Counted from the first letter of the stretch, positions 1-8,440 are shown. The stretch is DNA of 64,000 nucleotides from Clostridium paraputrificum (GCF_900447045.1 NZ_UAWH01000014.1:1052501-1116500), one strand, 5' to 3'. Notes: generated by a model from the letters alone, not told the origin. A program made the numbers and translations.

Positions 1-17
1 AGAAGTTTTGTCAGAGA

Positions 18-725
18 ATGAGAGAGGAAGAGCAGAAGACCTTATATAAGTGTGAAAAGTGTCATGATAGAGGGTGGATTATAATTCCTAGGGAACATGC
101 CCAAGCCTTGTTTGTGAGATGTGAATGTCAAAATGTTAATAAGGTAAAGGGACAGTGGAAGGAATCAGGAATTAAAGTTGACATGTGCAAGTATACATTT
201 AGTAACTATAAGGTGTGGAATGATTTTTCTAGAAAAGCTAAGGATAGTGCATCTTCATATTATGTAAAATTTGAGGTTATAAGATATTCAAGGCATAACA
301 GCATTATATTTTGTGGTCAAGTAGGCTCTGGAAAAACTCATTTAGCTGTTGCACTAAGCTTGAATCTCCTTGAGAGTGGGTTAAATGTTGTGTATTTGCC
401 TTACAGAGATGTGGTTACTTCAATAAAGCAGAATATGTTAGATGGAGATTATTATGCAAATATTATTAATAGATATCAGGTTTGTGATGTACTTCTTATA
501 GATGATCTCTTTAAAGGGAAGATAAATGAGAGTGATATTAACATAATGTTTGAGATTATAAACTACAGGTATTATAACTGTTTGCCAATTATAGTTTCTA
601 CGGAGTTTACTGTAGACAAGCTCCTATCTGTTGATGAAGGGGTTGGCTCTAGAATATATGAAATGTGTAAGAGGTATGTGGTGGAGATACCTAAAAAGAT
701 TGAGAATAACTATAGGTTGAGATAG
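18..725 (+). CDS. DnaC/IstB-like AAA+ ATPase, possibly 5' truncated by the window
   Basis: A 235-residue P-loop ATPase of the DnaC/DnaI/IstB kind, which in phages and plasmids loads or remodels the replicative helicase. The N-terminus has a CxxC...CxC cluster (Cys12, Cys15, Cys35, Cys37) that looks like a small zinc site. Walker A is GQVGSGKTH at residues 100-108 and Walker B is VLLIDDL at 158-164, followed by a sensor-like IVSTE stretch. No convincing ribosome site precedes the ATG and the frame stays open to base 1, so the true start may lie outside the window. The neighbour downstream is a small coiled-coil protein, so this may be the edge of a prophage or integrated element. ATPase identity is secure; the replication role is inferred. 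Confidence 0.8.
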   Translation: MREEEQKTLYKCEKCHDRGWIIIPREHAQALFVRCECQNVNKVKGQWKESGIKVDMCKYTFSNYKVWNDFSRKAKDSASSYYVKFEVIRYSRHNSIIFCGQVGSGKTHLAVALSLNLLESGLNVVYLPYRDVVTSIKQNMLDGDYYANIINRYQVCDVLLIDDLFKGKINESDINIMFEIINYRYYNCLPIIVSTEFTVDKLLSVDEGVGSRIYEMCKRYVVEIPKKIENNYRLR

Positions 726-878
726 GTAAGAAGAGTTAATAAAGATAAAAAAGGGAAGAAGGGACAAGCAGTGCTTCGCACAGTTTAGGTAAGAAGGTAA
801 AAAGGGGTGGACAAGCAGTGGGGATAATAAGTGGAACGTGTGGCTAAGCTTGGGATATACTAATGAACTTAGAGTTTA

Positions 879-1082
879 GTGAGGCCAAGCATTGAGTATA
901 AGGATGTGGTAAGTTTGAATGGAGAGGATGAGAAGAGGATTAAGAGGTTGGAGATTGCCCTTAGTGGATATGCTAATAGGAATTTGATTTTGGCTATGGA
1001 GAATAAGAAGTTAATGGAAGAGAATTATGGGCTTAAGAAAGTGCTTAGGATATTTGAAGAGAGGGTTATTGAGAATGGGTGA
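879..1082 (+). CDS. small coiled-coil hypothetical protein
   Basis: A 67-residue highly charged protein, mostly predicted helix with heptad-like hydrophobic spacing in its second half (LILAMENKKLMEENYGLKKV), suggesting a coiled coil. The start shown is GTG and has only a weak ribosome site, so the N-terminus is uncertain. A hairpin with a T-run (around AAGAAGCTC...GGGCTTCTTTTTT, 1081-1109) immediately follows and acts as a likely terminator. I do not recognise the family. It may belong with the DnaC-like gene upstream as a phage or element remnant. Confidence 0.5.
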   Translation: MRPSIEYKDVVSLNGEDEKRIKRLEIALSGYANRNLILAMENKKLMEENYGLKKVLRIFEERVIENG

Positions 1083-1109
1083 AGAAGCTCTATGTAGGGC
1101 TTCTTTTTT
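1081..1109 (+). terminator. intrinsic terminator after the coiled-coil gene
   Basis: GAAGAAGCTC and GGGCTTCTTTTTT pair imperfectly into a short stem ending in a T-run directly after the stop codon. Confidence 0.5.
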
Positions 1110-1114
1110 GATGA

Positions 1115-1167
1115 GACTTGGAGCATAGTGACGGAACAAGCAAAATAAATATCCACCATACCTTTTT
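1115..1167. repeat. dispersed structured repeat R2, copy 1
   Basis: Contains the core GACTTGGAGCATAGTGACGG followed by GAACAAGCAAAATAAATATC and a T-run. The same core recurs at 6787-6867, 38601-38670 and 50611-50690. This copy appears truncated on its left side. Confidence 0.6.
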
Positions 1168-1179
1168 GTTTTTGAGATA

Positions 1180-1250
1180 ATATGTGGAAAGTACGACATA
1201 AATCAGCTTTGAAAACTAAATAATATAGTATTGGAAAAGATGATATAATA
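1180..1250 (+). promoter_or_regulatory. repeat-module promoter (R1) with extended -10 upstream of the kinase gene
   Basis: Carries GTGGAAAGTACGACATAAAT, then CTTTGAAAACTAAATAATAT, and an extended -10 TGATATAAT at 1241-1249, 47 bases before the ATG. Nearly the same block precedes the unrelated gene at 56608 and diverged versions precede several other genes in the window. Confidence 0.6.
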
Positions 1251-1296
1251 GTATTAAGTTACAGACAGATAAATTAGAATTTTGGGAGGTGCAGAA

Positions 1297-2214
1297 ATGT
1301 TTGAGGATATAAAGAATAGCAGTAATTGGGAAACTATTGAAAAGGTCTCAAGGGGGTGGTCAAGTGATAGTAAATATTTGATTAAAACAAAAGAAGGAAA
1401 GTTATTATTGCTTAGAATATCCGATGTAGAACAGTATAATGTAAAGAAAAAAGAATATGAGATTATAGCAAAATATTCAAAACTTGGCTTTTCCATGTCC
1501 TTACCAATTGATTTCGGAATTTGCAATAACGGAAAAAATGTATATATGTTACTTACTTGGATTGAAGGCAAAGATTTAGAAGAAGTATTATCTGACTTGA
1601 CAGAAAACGAACAGTATCAGCTTGGCAGAGAGGCAGGAAAGATTTTGAAAAAAATACATTCAATAGAGGTTAATGTAGATGACATACCAAAAGATACAAA
1701 GAAAACAAAGAAATTGTTACAGTTATCACGATATGAGGAGTCACAAGTTCGAATTGATGGTGATGAGATTGCAATTAACTATGTAAAGGAAAACATTGAC
1801 CTAATATGGAAACAGAAACCTGTATATATGCATGGGGACTATCATCCAGGAAATCTTATTTATACAAATGATGGTTCAATTGGTGTGATTGATTTTAATC
1901 GTTGGGAAATCGGAGACCCTTATGAAGAATTCTATAAGCTTGAAAGTTTTGGAATTGAAAATAGCATTCCGTATTGTATTGGACAAATAGATGCTTATTT
2001 TGATGACCGAATTCCTGAGGATTTTTGGATTACACTTGCAGTTTATGTTGCGCATGCTTCTTTATATTCTATTAAGTGGGCAGAGAAATTTGGGCAAGAA
2101 GAAATCAATGGAATGGTAGCGAGATGTCGTATGGCATTTGATGACTACGCCGATTTTCAGATGTACCTACCAAAGTGGTATACAGATAAGTATAAAAATA
2201 GTAGTCAGTTATAA
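1297..2214 (+). CDS. aminoglycoside phosphotransferase (APH)/choline kinase-family protein
   Basis: A 305-residue kinase-like phosphotransferase. The catalytic loop HGDYHPGN lies at residues 179-186 and the metal-binding IDFN aspartate at 199, followed by the usual EIGDP. The N-terminal lobe has a lysine in a KEGKLLLLRI strand and a hinge reading LLTWIEGKDLEEVL. The ATG at 1297 is preferred because GGGAGG sits 8 bases before it; an upstream TTG in frame lies inside that ribosome site. The substrate cannot be told from sequence; members of this family phosphorylate antibiotics, choline or sugars. It is a single-gene unit with a promoter module upstream and an R1 hairpin downstream. Confidence 0.85.
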   Translation: MFEDIKNSSNWETIEKVSRGWSSDSKYLIKTKEGKLLLLRISDVEQYNVKKKEYEIIAKYSKLGFSMSLPIDFGICNNGKNVYMLLTWIEGKDLEEVLSDLTENEQYQLGREAGKILKKIHSIEVNVDDIPKDTKKTKKLLQLSRYEESQVRIDGDEIAINYVKENIDLIWKQKPVYMHGDYHPGNLIYTNDGSIGVIDFNRWEIGDPYEEFYKLESFGIENSIPYCIGQIDAYFDDRIPEDFWITLAVYVAHASLYSIKWAEKFGQEEINGMVARCRMAFDDYADFQMYLPKWYTDKYKNSSQL

Positions 2215-2268
2215 CTTGACGATAAATACGTAACTGGTTTAAGTAAGCAAAAAAGGTATTTGGCAGAT

Positions 2269-2313
2269 TAACAAATTCCAGTTTGTTGATTAGCATATTG
2301 AAGAGATAAATAG
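2269..2313. repeat. dispersed repeat R3, copy 1
   Basis: Contains AAATTCCAGTTTGTTGATTA and TATTGAAGAGATAAA. A near copy occurs at 56942-56985, again directly after a gene, although the genes differ. Confidence 0.6.
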
Positions 2314-2333
2314 AAAAAGCCGAAAATATAATA

Positions 2334-2376
2334 AAGATACTGTATTATTCAAAAATGAATTTACAGTATTTTTTTA
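2334..2376 (+). terminator. R1 hairpin terminator after the kinase gene
   Basis: AAGATACTGTATTATTCA pairs with TGAATTTACAGTATTTTTTT. It is the same hairpin family as those at 8171, 9634, 10727, 18324, 36741, 52210, 58291 and 59515, and it is followed by the shared tail GCAATTCTAAGAAAGTG. Confidence 0.7.
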
Positions 2377-2379
2377 TGT

Positions 2380-2689
2380 CGCAATTCTAAGAAAGTGCAA
2401 TCTATGTAGAAATTACGAATTAATTGGAAAGTTTATAAAATCTAGTAAAAGAATATTTTTATAAGTTTTTCAGGGTTTAGAGAAAATAGACACTCTGAAT
2501 AGAGTAGATTTGAACCTATTTTAATAGTTATATTTTGTATTAAGTCAAGTTTATGGATAATAAAATACAGAAAGCATCAAAAAAGTTATTTTTTCACAAA
2601 TATTACAGAAAATAATTGAATAAAAATTCTGAATATTGTAAAATTAAGGTGAATATTAAGTTCAAAAATACTTAAAAGGGGGACCCAAA
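2380..2689. other. 310-base AT-rich upstream region of the chitinase pair, no gene seen
   Basis: No open frame with a ribosome site is visible. The strong site AAAAGGGGG lies 7 bases before the first chitinase ATG. No convincing cre box or other operator could be placed. Confidence 0.4.
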
Positions 2690-4516
2690 ATGAAAATCAA
2701 ACAAATTTTATCGGCACTTTTAGTAATTGCATTAACATCTACTGGTGTTACAGTAGGAGTAAATGCAATTGAAAGTAAGTATGATGGAAAACACCAGCTT
2801 AACGTTACAAATGAAAAAAACTCAGATGAACTTAAGAGAAAAATAGTAGGATACTTTCCAGAATGGGCTTATTCAAGTGAAGCTCAAGGATACTTTAATG
2901 CAACAGACCTACAGTGGGACTCTATAACTCATATCCAATATTCCTTTGCAATGGTTGATCCATCCACTAATAAAATTACATTAGGGGACAAGCATGCTGC
3001 AATTGAAGAGGATTTTGCAGGATATGACCTAAGCTATAAGGGGAAGAAAGTAGAATTAGATACTTCCTTACCTTATAAAGGACATTTTAATGTTTTACAA
3101 ACTATGAAGAAAAGTTATCCAGACGTAGATCTATTAATTTCTGTTGGTGGTTGGGCAGGAACAAGAGGTTTTTATACTATGCTAGATACAGATGCAGGAA
3201 TAAACACCTTTGCTGATTCATGTGTTGAATTCATAAGACAATATGGATTTGATGGAGTAGATATTGATTTTGAATATCCTTCAGCTACAAGCCAATCAGG
3301 AAATCCAGATGATTTTGATCTTTCAGAACCAAGAAGATCAAAGCTTAACGAAAGATATAATATCTTAATAAAAACTTTAAGAGAAAAGATAGATGAAGCA
3401 GCTAAAGCAGATGGAAAAGATTATTTGTTAACTGCTGCTGTTACAGCATCTCCTTGGGTATTAGGTGGTGTAAGTGATAATTCTTATGCAAAATACCTAG
3501 ATTTCTTAAGTGTAATGTCTTATGACTATCATGGTGGTTGGAATGAGTTTGTTGAGCACTTAGCTGGTATATATCCAAATGCAGAAGATAGAGAAACAGT
3601 AGCTCAAATAATGCCAACCTTATGTATGGATTGGGCATACAGATACTACAGAGGCGTTTTACCTTCTGAAAAAATCTTAATGGGTATTCCATACTACACA
3701 AGAGGATGGGAAAATGTTCAAGGTGGTACTAATGGCCTTCATGGAACAAGTAAAACTCCAGCATCAGGAAAATACAATATATGGGGAGATGACCTTGATG
3801 GTGATGGTAATTTAGAACCAGCAGGAGCAAATCCATTATGGCACGTATTAAATCTTATGGAAAATGATCCCGATTTAAAAGTATATTGGGATGATACTTC
3901 TAAGGTGCCATATGTTTGGCAAAATAATGAAAAGGTATTCTTATCCTTTGAAAACGAAAAATCTATAGATGCAAGATTAGATTATATTAAAGACAAAAAT
4001 CTTGGTGGAGCATTAATTTGGGTAATGAATGGTGACTATGGCTTAAATCCAAATTATGTAGAAGGTTCAACAGATGTTAATGAAGGAAAGTATACATTTG
4101 GTGATACCTTAACAAAGAGGTTAAGTGAAGGATTAACAAAGATGGGTGACTGTGCAAAATCACCTGAAGATTCTAATTCATCTCTAGAACCTATTAATGT
4201 AGATGTTAATCTTACAGGTAATTATGATCATCCAAACTACACTTATTCTTTAAATATAACTAATCATACTGGTGAAGAAATTAAGGGAGGATGGACTGTA
4301 TCCTTTGATTTACCAAAGTCTGCAGTATATAAGTCTTCATGGGGAGGCACATATAGTGTTAAAGATAATGGTGATTTTAACACTATTACATTAACTTCAG
4401 GAGCTTGGCAAAACATTTCCCCAGGGGCAACAGTTACAATACAAGGTATGATTGGATTATGTTTCTCAGGGGTAAGAAATATTACGTTTAATGGAATGAA
4501 TCCTGTAGGAATTTAA
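2690..4516 (+). CDS. secreted GH18 chitinase with C-terminal carbohydrate-binding module
   Basis: A 608-residue exported endochitinase-like enzyme that hydrolyses beta-1,4-GlcNAc polymers outside the cell. Residues 1 to about 26 form a signal peptide. The GH18 barrel spans roughly 50-480, with the catalytic motif DGVDIDFE at 188-195 (acid Glu195), the upstream SVGGW strand, and the usual SYDYHGGW and IWVMNGDYG strands near the end. The last ~100 residues (from LEPINVDVNLTGNYDHPNY) resemble a CBM2-like cellulose/chitin-binding module rich in Trp and Gly. It is followed after 31 bases by a second GH18 gene, so the two are probably co-transcribed. Tandem chitinase genes are known from clostridia such as C. 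paraputrificum. No cell-wall sorting signal is present, so it is likely released. Confidence 0.93.
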   Translation: MKIKQILSALLVIALTSTGVTVGVNAIESKYDGKHQLNVTNEKNSDELKRKIVGYFPEWAYSSEAQGYFNATDLQWDSITHIQYSFAMVDPSTNKITLGDKHAAIEEDFAGYDLSYKGKKVELDTSLPYKGHFNVLQTMKKSYPDVDLLISVGGWAGTRGFYTMLDTDAGINTFADSCVEFIRQYGFDGVDIDFEYPSATSQSGNPDDFDLSEPRRSKLNERYNILIKTLREKIDEAAKADGKDYLLTAAVTASPWVLGGVSDNSYAKYLDFLSVMSYDYHGGWNEFVEHLAGIYPNAEDRETVAQIMPTLCMDWAYRYYRGVLPSEKILMGIPYYTRGWENVQGGTNGLHGTSKTPASGKYNIWGDDLDGDGNLEPAGANPLWHVLNLMENDPDLKVYWDDTSKVPYVWQNNEKVFLSFENEKSIDARLDYIKDKNLGGALIWVMNGDYGLNPNYVEGSTDVNEGKYTFGDTLTKRLSEGLTKMGDCAKSPEDSNSSLEPINVDVNLTGNYDHPNYTYSLNITNHTGEEIKGGWTVSFDLPKSAVYKSSWGGTYSVKDNGDFNTITLTSGAWQNISPGATVTIQGMIGLCFSGVRNITFNGMNPVGI

Positions 4517-4547
4517 TAATTAAAAAATAATTATGGGGGGAGAAAAT

Positions 4548-6419
4548 ATGGTGAAAAGAAAGTTAAAAAAGAACTTAAAAACTTTTGTTGCATTTAGTGC
4601 TATTACTGCTTTATTGTTAACTAATGGTATTCCAACTAATGCATTAGCTAAGTATTCCGATACAACTGAGGTTACTTCACAAGCTACTACAGGGTTACGT
4701 AATGTAATGTATTATGGTGATTGGTCTATTTGGGGAGGACAAGGTAATTTCTATCCAAAGGATATACCAGCAGATAAATTAACACATTTAAATTTTGCTT
4801 TTATGGATTTTAATGCTTCAGGTGAGTTGATTTATTGTGATAAAGATGCAGCTATAGGACATCCATTAGGAAACGCAGGTGTAACTTATGGTGATGTTAA
4901 TGGTGGTATCTTAAATGCATTCCAAGTATTAAGAGCAGAAAATCCTAACTTAAAGATAGGTGTATCTTTAGGTGGATGGTCTAAGTCTGGAGACTTCTCA
5001 ACAATAGCTGCAAATGCTTCAACAAGAGCTAAGTTTGTAGAAAACGTTATGAAGTTTATTAAATATACAAATATGGATTTTGTTGATTTAGACTGGGAGT
5101 ATCCTGGTGACTATAGAGAGCCTGATAAGACTGATAATACAAACGATGAAGGAACACCAAATGCAAGTCCACAAGACAAGGATAATTACATCTTGTTATT
5201 ACAAGATTTAAAGAATGCCTTAAATAAACAAGGTAAAGAGCTTGGAAAAACTTATGAATTATCTGTAGCATTACCAGCAGGAGTATCTAAAATAGAGGTT
5301 GGTATAGATGTTGATAAGTTATTTGATATAGTAGATTTTGCTAATATAATGACTTATGATATGGCAGGAGCTTGGAGTACAACAAGCGGTCATCAAACTG
5401 CATTATATGCTAATCCTAATGCACCAGAAGAGTATAAAGGATTATCAGTAAATGAATGTGTTAATTATTATATATCTCAAGGTGCAGAAAGACAAAAAAT
5501 AGTTATTGGAGCAGCATATTATACACGTGGATGGGAACAAGTTTCAGATAAGGGCGTTGACCCAAATAATCCAGGACTTTTTGGAGAAGCTGCAGTAGTT
5601 AATAAGAATGCAGACCTTACACCAACACCAGGAGCACTTAATGAAGCTCCATTGAAGAATGGTGAAGGTGGAAGAGCTGGTGGAGTATGGGGATACAATG
5701 CCCTAGATAAGTTAAAGGCTAAGTACACTGGATTAAAAGAGTACTGGGATGATAGTGCTAAGGCTCCATATTTATATAACCCAGAAACAGGTGCATTCTT
5801 TACTTACGATAATGTAAGGTCAATTCAAGAAAAAGCTAAGTATGTTAAAGAAAATAATCTTGGTGGTATGATTGCTTGGATGGCATCACAAGATGCAACT
5901 ACAACTTCTACTAAGAGAGATGAATTAACAAATGCTACTAAGGAAGCTCTGTTTGGAAAAGAAGATTTACCTAAGTATGAAGTAAAATATAATAATAATG
6001 ATATAAGTTGTACAGTAACTCCAGGAACTCAATCATGGGGAACAGGAGGCGTTTTAAAGATGTCTATAACTAATAATGAAAAGCTAAGTGAGTCAGGTGA
6101 AGTATTGTCAAGTGTAGAAGTAGCAGCAAAAACGGTTAAGAATATGAAAGTTTATATTAAGACTGATGGGGTAGCTATTACAGGGTCACAATATCCAGCA
6201 GGACCAGTTTCAAAAGTAGGAGATTATTATGTTGTAGATTTTGGAGAAGTATATGATGGTAAGCTTATGAAACCAGGTACAACTTTTAATTTTGAGTTGA
6301 ATCTTGATAAAGCTATTGAAGATACTAGTAGCATTATAAGTGTTGAAGTATCGCAAAGAATGTATCAAACATCTCCTGAAATTATGAGACAAACAATTTG
6401 GGAGAACACAAATTTATAA
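4548..6419 (+). CDS. second secreted GH18 chitinase
   Basis: A 623-residue chitinase whose start is set at the ATG at 4548, 5 bases after the strong GGGGGGAG site; an earlier in-frame ATG overlaps that site. It has a lysine-rich signal peptide (cleavage probably after TNALA). The GH18 barrel carries SLGGWS and the catalytic DFVDLDWE at residues 177-184 (acid Glu184), with MTYDMAGAW and GGMIAWMASQD later. From about residue 480 a ~140-residue beta-rich C-terminal domain follows, probably carbohydrate binding. It differs in domain make-up from the upstream enzyme, so the pair may attack chitin in complementary ways. A strong terminator follows. Confidence 0.93.
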   Translation: MVKRKLKKNLKTFVAFSAITALLLTNGIPTNALAKYSDTTEVTSQATTGLRNVMYYGDWSIWGGQGNFYPKDIPADKLTHLNFAFMDFNASGELIYCDKDAAIGHPLGNAGVTYGDVNGGILNAFQVLRAENPNLKIGVSLGGWSKSGDFSTIAANASTRAKFVENVMKFIKYTNMDFVDLDWEYPGDYREPDKTDNTNDEGTPNASPQDKDNYILLLQDLKNALNKQGKELGKTYELSVALPAGVSKIEVGIDVDKLFDIVDFANIMTYDMAGAWSTTSGHQTALYANPNAPEEYKGLSVNECVNYYISQGAERQKIVIGAAYYTRGWEQVSDKGVDPNNPGLFGEAAVVNKNADLTPTPGALNEAPLKNGEGGRAGGVWGYNALDKLKAKYTGLKEYWDDSAKAPYLYNPETGAFFTYDNVRSIQEKAKYVKENNLGGMIAWMASQDATTTSTKRDELTNATKEALFGKEDLPKYEVKYNNNDISCTVTPGTQSWGTGGVLKMSITNNEKLSESGEVLSSVEVAAKTVKNMKVYIKTDGVAITGSQYPAGPVSKVGDYYVVDFGEVYDGKLMKPGTTFNFELNLDKAIEDTSSIISVEVSQRMYQTSPEIMRQTIWENTNL

Positions 6420-6436
6420 TAGTACAGTATTAATCT

Positions 6437-6470
6437 AAAAAAGGTAGTGAGTTGATTCACTATCTTTTTT
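6437..6470 (+). terminator. intrinsic terminator of the chitinase pair
   Basis: AAAAAAGGTAGTGA and TCACTATCTTTTTT form a 13-base stem with a 6-base loop and a T-run, 18 bases after the stop codon. Confidence 0.85.
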
Positions 6471-6502
6471 AAAATTATTAAAAAGATAAAATATAAAAGT
6501 GA

Positions 6503-6658
6503 AAGCATCTATTAGCTGTATTATTAATTTGCGCAGCATTTTTAGTATATTTCATTGTAATAAATCCATTTGGCGAACATGATATAATGCTTGCACTAGC
6601 TGTTACAGCAGGTTTTATTGCATTGGGAGATAATAAAGTTGGAAAAGATAAATCCTAG
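6503..6658 (+). pseudogene. small two-helix membrane protein lacking a usable start, probably frameshifted
   Basis: The open frame reads KHLLAVLLICAAFLVYFIVI then NPFGEHDIMLALAVTAGFIA and ends GDNKVGKDKS, which looks like a genuine two-helix membrane protein. There is no in-frame start: a GTG AAA begins in another frame 4 bases upstream and an in-frame TGA precedes the AAG. Deleting one A in GTGAAAGCAT would restore GTG AAG CAT. No good ribosome site is seen. I read it as a gene broken at its start; use of a rare start codon is the alternative. Confidence 0.5.
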
Positions 6659-6786
6659 TTTTTTTAAAAATGTATAGATCAGTTATAAAATTTAAATTAG
6701 CCATAACTTAAAGGTATTGTTATAATTTCATATTAAAAAATATAAAGTCAAGGATAATAATTTTATAATTTCCTTATCTTTAGTAT

Positions 6787-6867
6787 GAGTGGGGGGATAT
6801 TTGTTTCCATGTGACTTGGAGCGTAGCGATGGAACAAATAAAATAAATATCCACTCCACCTTTTTTA
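6787..6867. repeat. dispersed structured repeat R2, copy 2 (most complete)
   Basis: The ends GAGTGG and CCACTCC, the inner GATATTTGTTTCCAT and the distal ATGGAACAAA...AAATATC can fold into one long hairpin around a GACTTGGAGCGTAGC tip, followed by CCTTTTTTA. Copies at 1115, 38601 and 50611 share the right-hand core. Confidence 0.65.
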
Positions 6868-6886
6868 TTTCAAGCAGTTGAATAGT

Positions 6887-6954
6887 CTGAATAGCCTTTT
6901 GGAAAAACTGATGTAAAAATAACACTACTTAATGATAGAAAGAAAAAGTAGAAA
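6887..6954 (+). pseudogene. fragment of a paralogue of the 59069 membrane-protein gene
   Basis: About 68 bases match 59228-59297 closely, including GGAAAAACTGATGTAAAAAT and AACACTACTTAATGATA, corresponding to the GKTHVKITLLNDKKKKVE part of that protein. No start or remaining gene body is present. It is a relic of a lost copy. Confidence 0.65.
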
Positions 6955-7038
6955 CTTTAATGCAGGAGATATTTATAAATTATTATTAATATTCTATTTT
7001 TAGTATATTATTATATCTGAAATGGAGGTTTGATTTAT

Positions 7039-7116
7039 ATGAAGCATAAATTTTTGGGACAAGTAACTAATTTTTTTGTATTTATATTAGGGGTAATTTT
7101 ATTATTGACTTTATAA
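7039..7116 (+). CDS. 25-residue single-helix membrane peptide
   Basis: MKHKFLGQVTNFFVFILGVI then LLLTL follows a good GGAGG site. One hydrophobic helix fills most of it. A TATTATATCTG promoter-like stretch lies about 20 bases upstream and a hairpin with a T-run lies 60 bases downstream. Function unknown; candidates are a small membrane regulator or a toxin-type peptide. The short length keeps confidence moderate. Confidence 0.45.
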   Translation: MKHKFLGQVTNFFVFILGVILLLTL

Positions 7117-7176
7117 ATTAATAAGTATTTAAAAATTAGTGTTTATATAAAGTCTTAAAGGACCATATAAGTAAGT

Positions 7177-7216
7177 AGATTGTTAGAAAGAGCTTAGGAG
7201 ATTCTAATCTTTTTTA
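7177..7216 (+). terminator. terminator after the 25-residue peptide
   Basis: AGATTGTTAGAA pairs with TTCTAATCT and is followed by TTTTTTATTTT. Confidence 0.6.
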
Positions 7217-7237
7217 TTTTAGATAAAATCTAATAAT

Positions 7238-7381
7238 ATGGGAGATAGTTGTAATAAAGAAGAACAGTCATTAGGTTTTTGCGTTTGTGTATTATATATT
7301 GTTGTTAATACTCAGATAGGTGTTAATTACTTAATAAGTGTTGGAAATAGCGTTAAAGCAATGACTCCATTATTAGATTAA
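7238..7381 (+). CDS. 47-residue protein resembling a DUF6440 tail, perhaps truncated
   Basis: The frame ends VNTQIGVNYLISVGNSVKAM then TPLLD. From memory of the family, DUF6440 proteins carry DTxTGVNYL...TPLLD near their C-terminus, so this may be a shortened member. The ATG lacks a clear ribosome site and the N-terminal 18 residues (MGDSCNKEEQSLGFCVCV) do not look like the family, which suggests a decayed 5' end. It precedes the DUF2441 gene by 49 bases. Confidence 0.4.
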   Translation: MGDSCNKEEQSLGFCVCVLYIVVNTQIGVNYLISVGNSVKAMTPLLD

Positions 7382-7430
7382 GAGGGGAAGTAGTAGTTGA
7401 TAGATAAATAAGAATTTGGGAGGAAATTTT

Positions 7431-8009
7431 ATGAAATTATATCATTATTCAGTAGATTCGTATAATGGTGATAAAAGTTTAAAAAATGATTTTGCAGGAC
7501 ATTATAGGTTTGTGGAACCTTTTATTTTGGCTCTAAGAGAAAATATTTCAGTATTTAAAGCAACTTATTATGCATGTATGTATTTTTCTCGTGAACTTTG
7601 TGATTTAAAATTGAGAAAACATGAGAACTTTAGAAAAGATGCTGTTGAAGCAATATTTGAATATGTAAGACAAACAGAGTTTGCTGAACATTCATGTAGC
7701 AGATTAAACTGTGTTTATTATTGTGATTCCAAACAAGAGGCTATCCAATATGCACTTGATGATTGCATCAACTGTGGTGATTTTACTAAGGAACAAGTAA
7801 AACTATTAGAAGTTGAAGTTCAAGAAAATAGGATATTTCGCTATGACCAGAATATCTATAATAGGGCAATAAACGTTATGAAAGAAAATGATTTTGAAGG
7901 AGTATTTGCTTTGGCTAGAGCTTACTTTAAGTTTGAAAGAACTGAAGAATCACTTATAGAAATTCTTTGTGATAGCCAAAACACCGTGTTGCAGATTATT
8001 GAGTATTAA
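7431..8009 (+). CDS. DUF2441-like protein
   Basis: A 192-residue soluble protein beginning MKLYHYSVDSYNG, a signature I associate with DUF2441 (family of unknown biochemical role, with an LYHY...N-terminus reminiscent of ADP-ribosyltransferase-like folds). The ATG at 7431 follows GGGAGGAAATTTT; an upstream in-frame TTG overlaps that site. Cysteines cluster near the middle (CSRLNCVYYCD, DDCINCGD). No signal peptide or membrane span. It stands alone between intergenic repeat modules. Function not established. Confidence 0.65.
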   Translation: MKLYHYSVDSYNGDKSLKNDFAGHYRFVEPFILALRENISVFKATYYACMYFSRELCDLKLRKHENFRKDAVEAIFEYVRQTEFAEHSCSRLNCVYYCDSKQEAIQYALDDCINCGDFTKEQVKLLEVEVQENRIFRYDQNIYNRAINVMKENDFEGVFALARAYFKFERTEESLIEILCDSQNTVLQIIEY

Positions 8010-8170
8010 AACACATAGTTTGAGTAGCATACAAATTCAGCTTATTATCTGATTGTAAGTAAGAAGGCTAGTAGCCATAATACGAATAAACTAAAATTGT
8101 AAATTCCATTAGATTTTGAGTAAGAATCCTTAATATATTACTAAGATAAAATTAAATATAAATTAGTAAG

Positions 8171-8207
8171 AATACCGTACTATTCAAATTGAATATGCGG
8201 TATTTTT
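8171..8207 (+). terminator. R1 hairpin terminator after the DUF2441-like gene
   Basis: AATACCGTACTATTCAA pairs with TTGAATATGCGGTATT and runs into TTTT. It lies 160 bases after the stop codon. Confidence 0.65.
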
Positions 8208-8245
8208 ATATACAAATACTAAGATGGTACAAGCTATTTATATAT

Positions 8246-8304
8246 TGTGAACTAAACGATATTTGAAAATTGAATAATACAGTACTTACAAAAAATGTTA
8301 TTAT
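8246..8304 (+). promoter_or_regulatory. R1 promoter module before the esterase-like gene
   Basis: TTTGAAAATTGAATAATACA, then GTACTTACAAAAAATG and TGTTATTAT at 8296-8304. It is a diverged version of the 9705 and 18395 modules. Confidence 0.5.
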
Positions 8305-8440
8305 ATATGTGTATTTAATTAGCTAATAATAGTATTAAAATTAAAGTTCAGGGGTGAAATTTTTACACTTACTGATTTTGAAGTGTGAATTATTTTGTGA
8401 GTCAAATAAATAGTAGGTAAATATTATGGAGGAGCAGAAA

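Noticed and set aside
3441..3701. Long antisense frames inside the chitinase, glucanase, PTS and kinase genes
   Set aside because: They arise from low-GC codon bias opposite real genes and lack ribosome sites.
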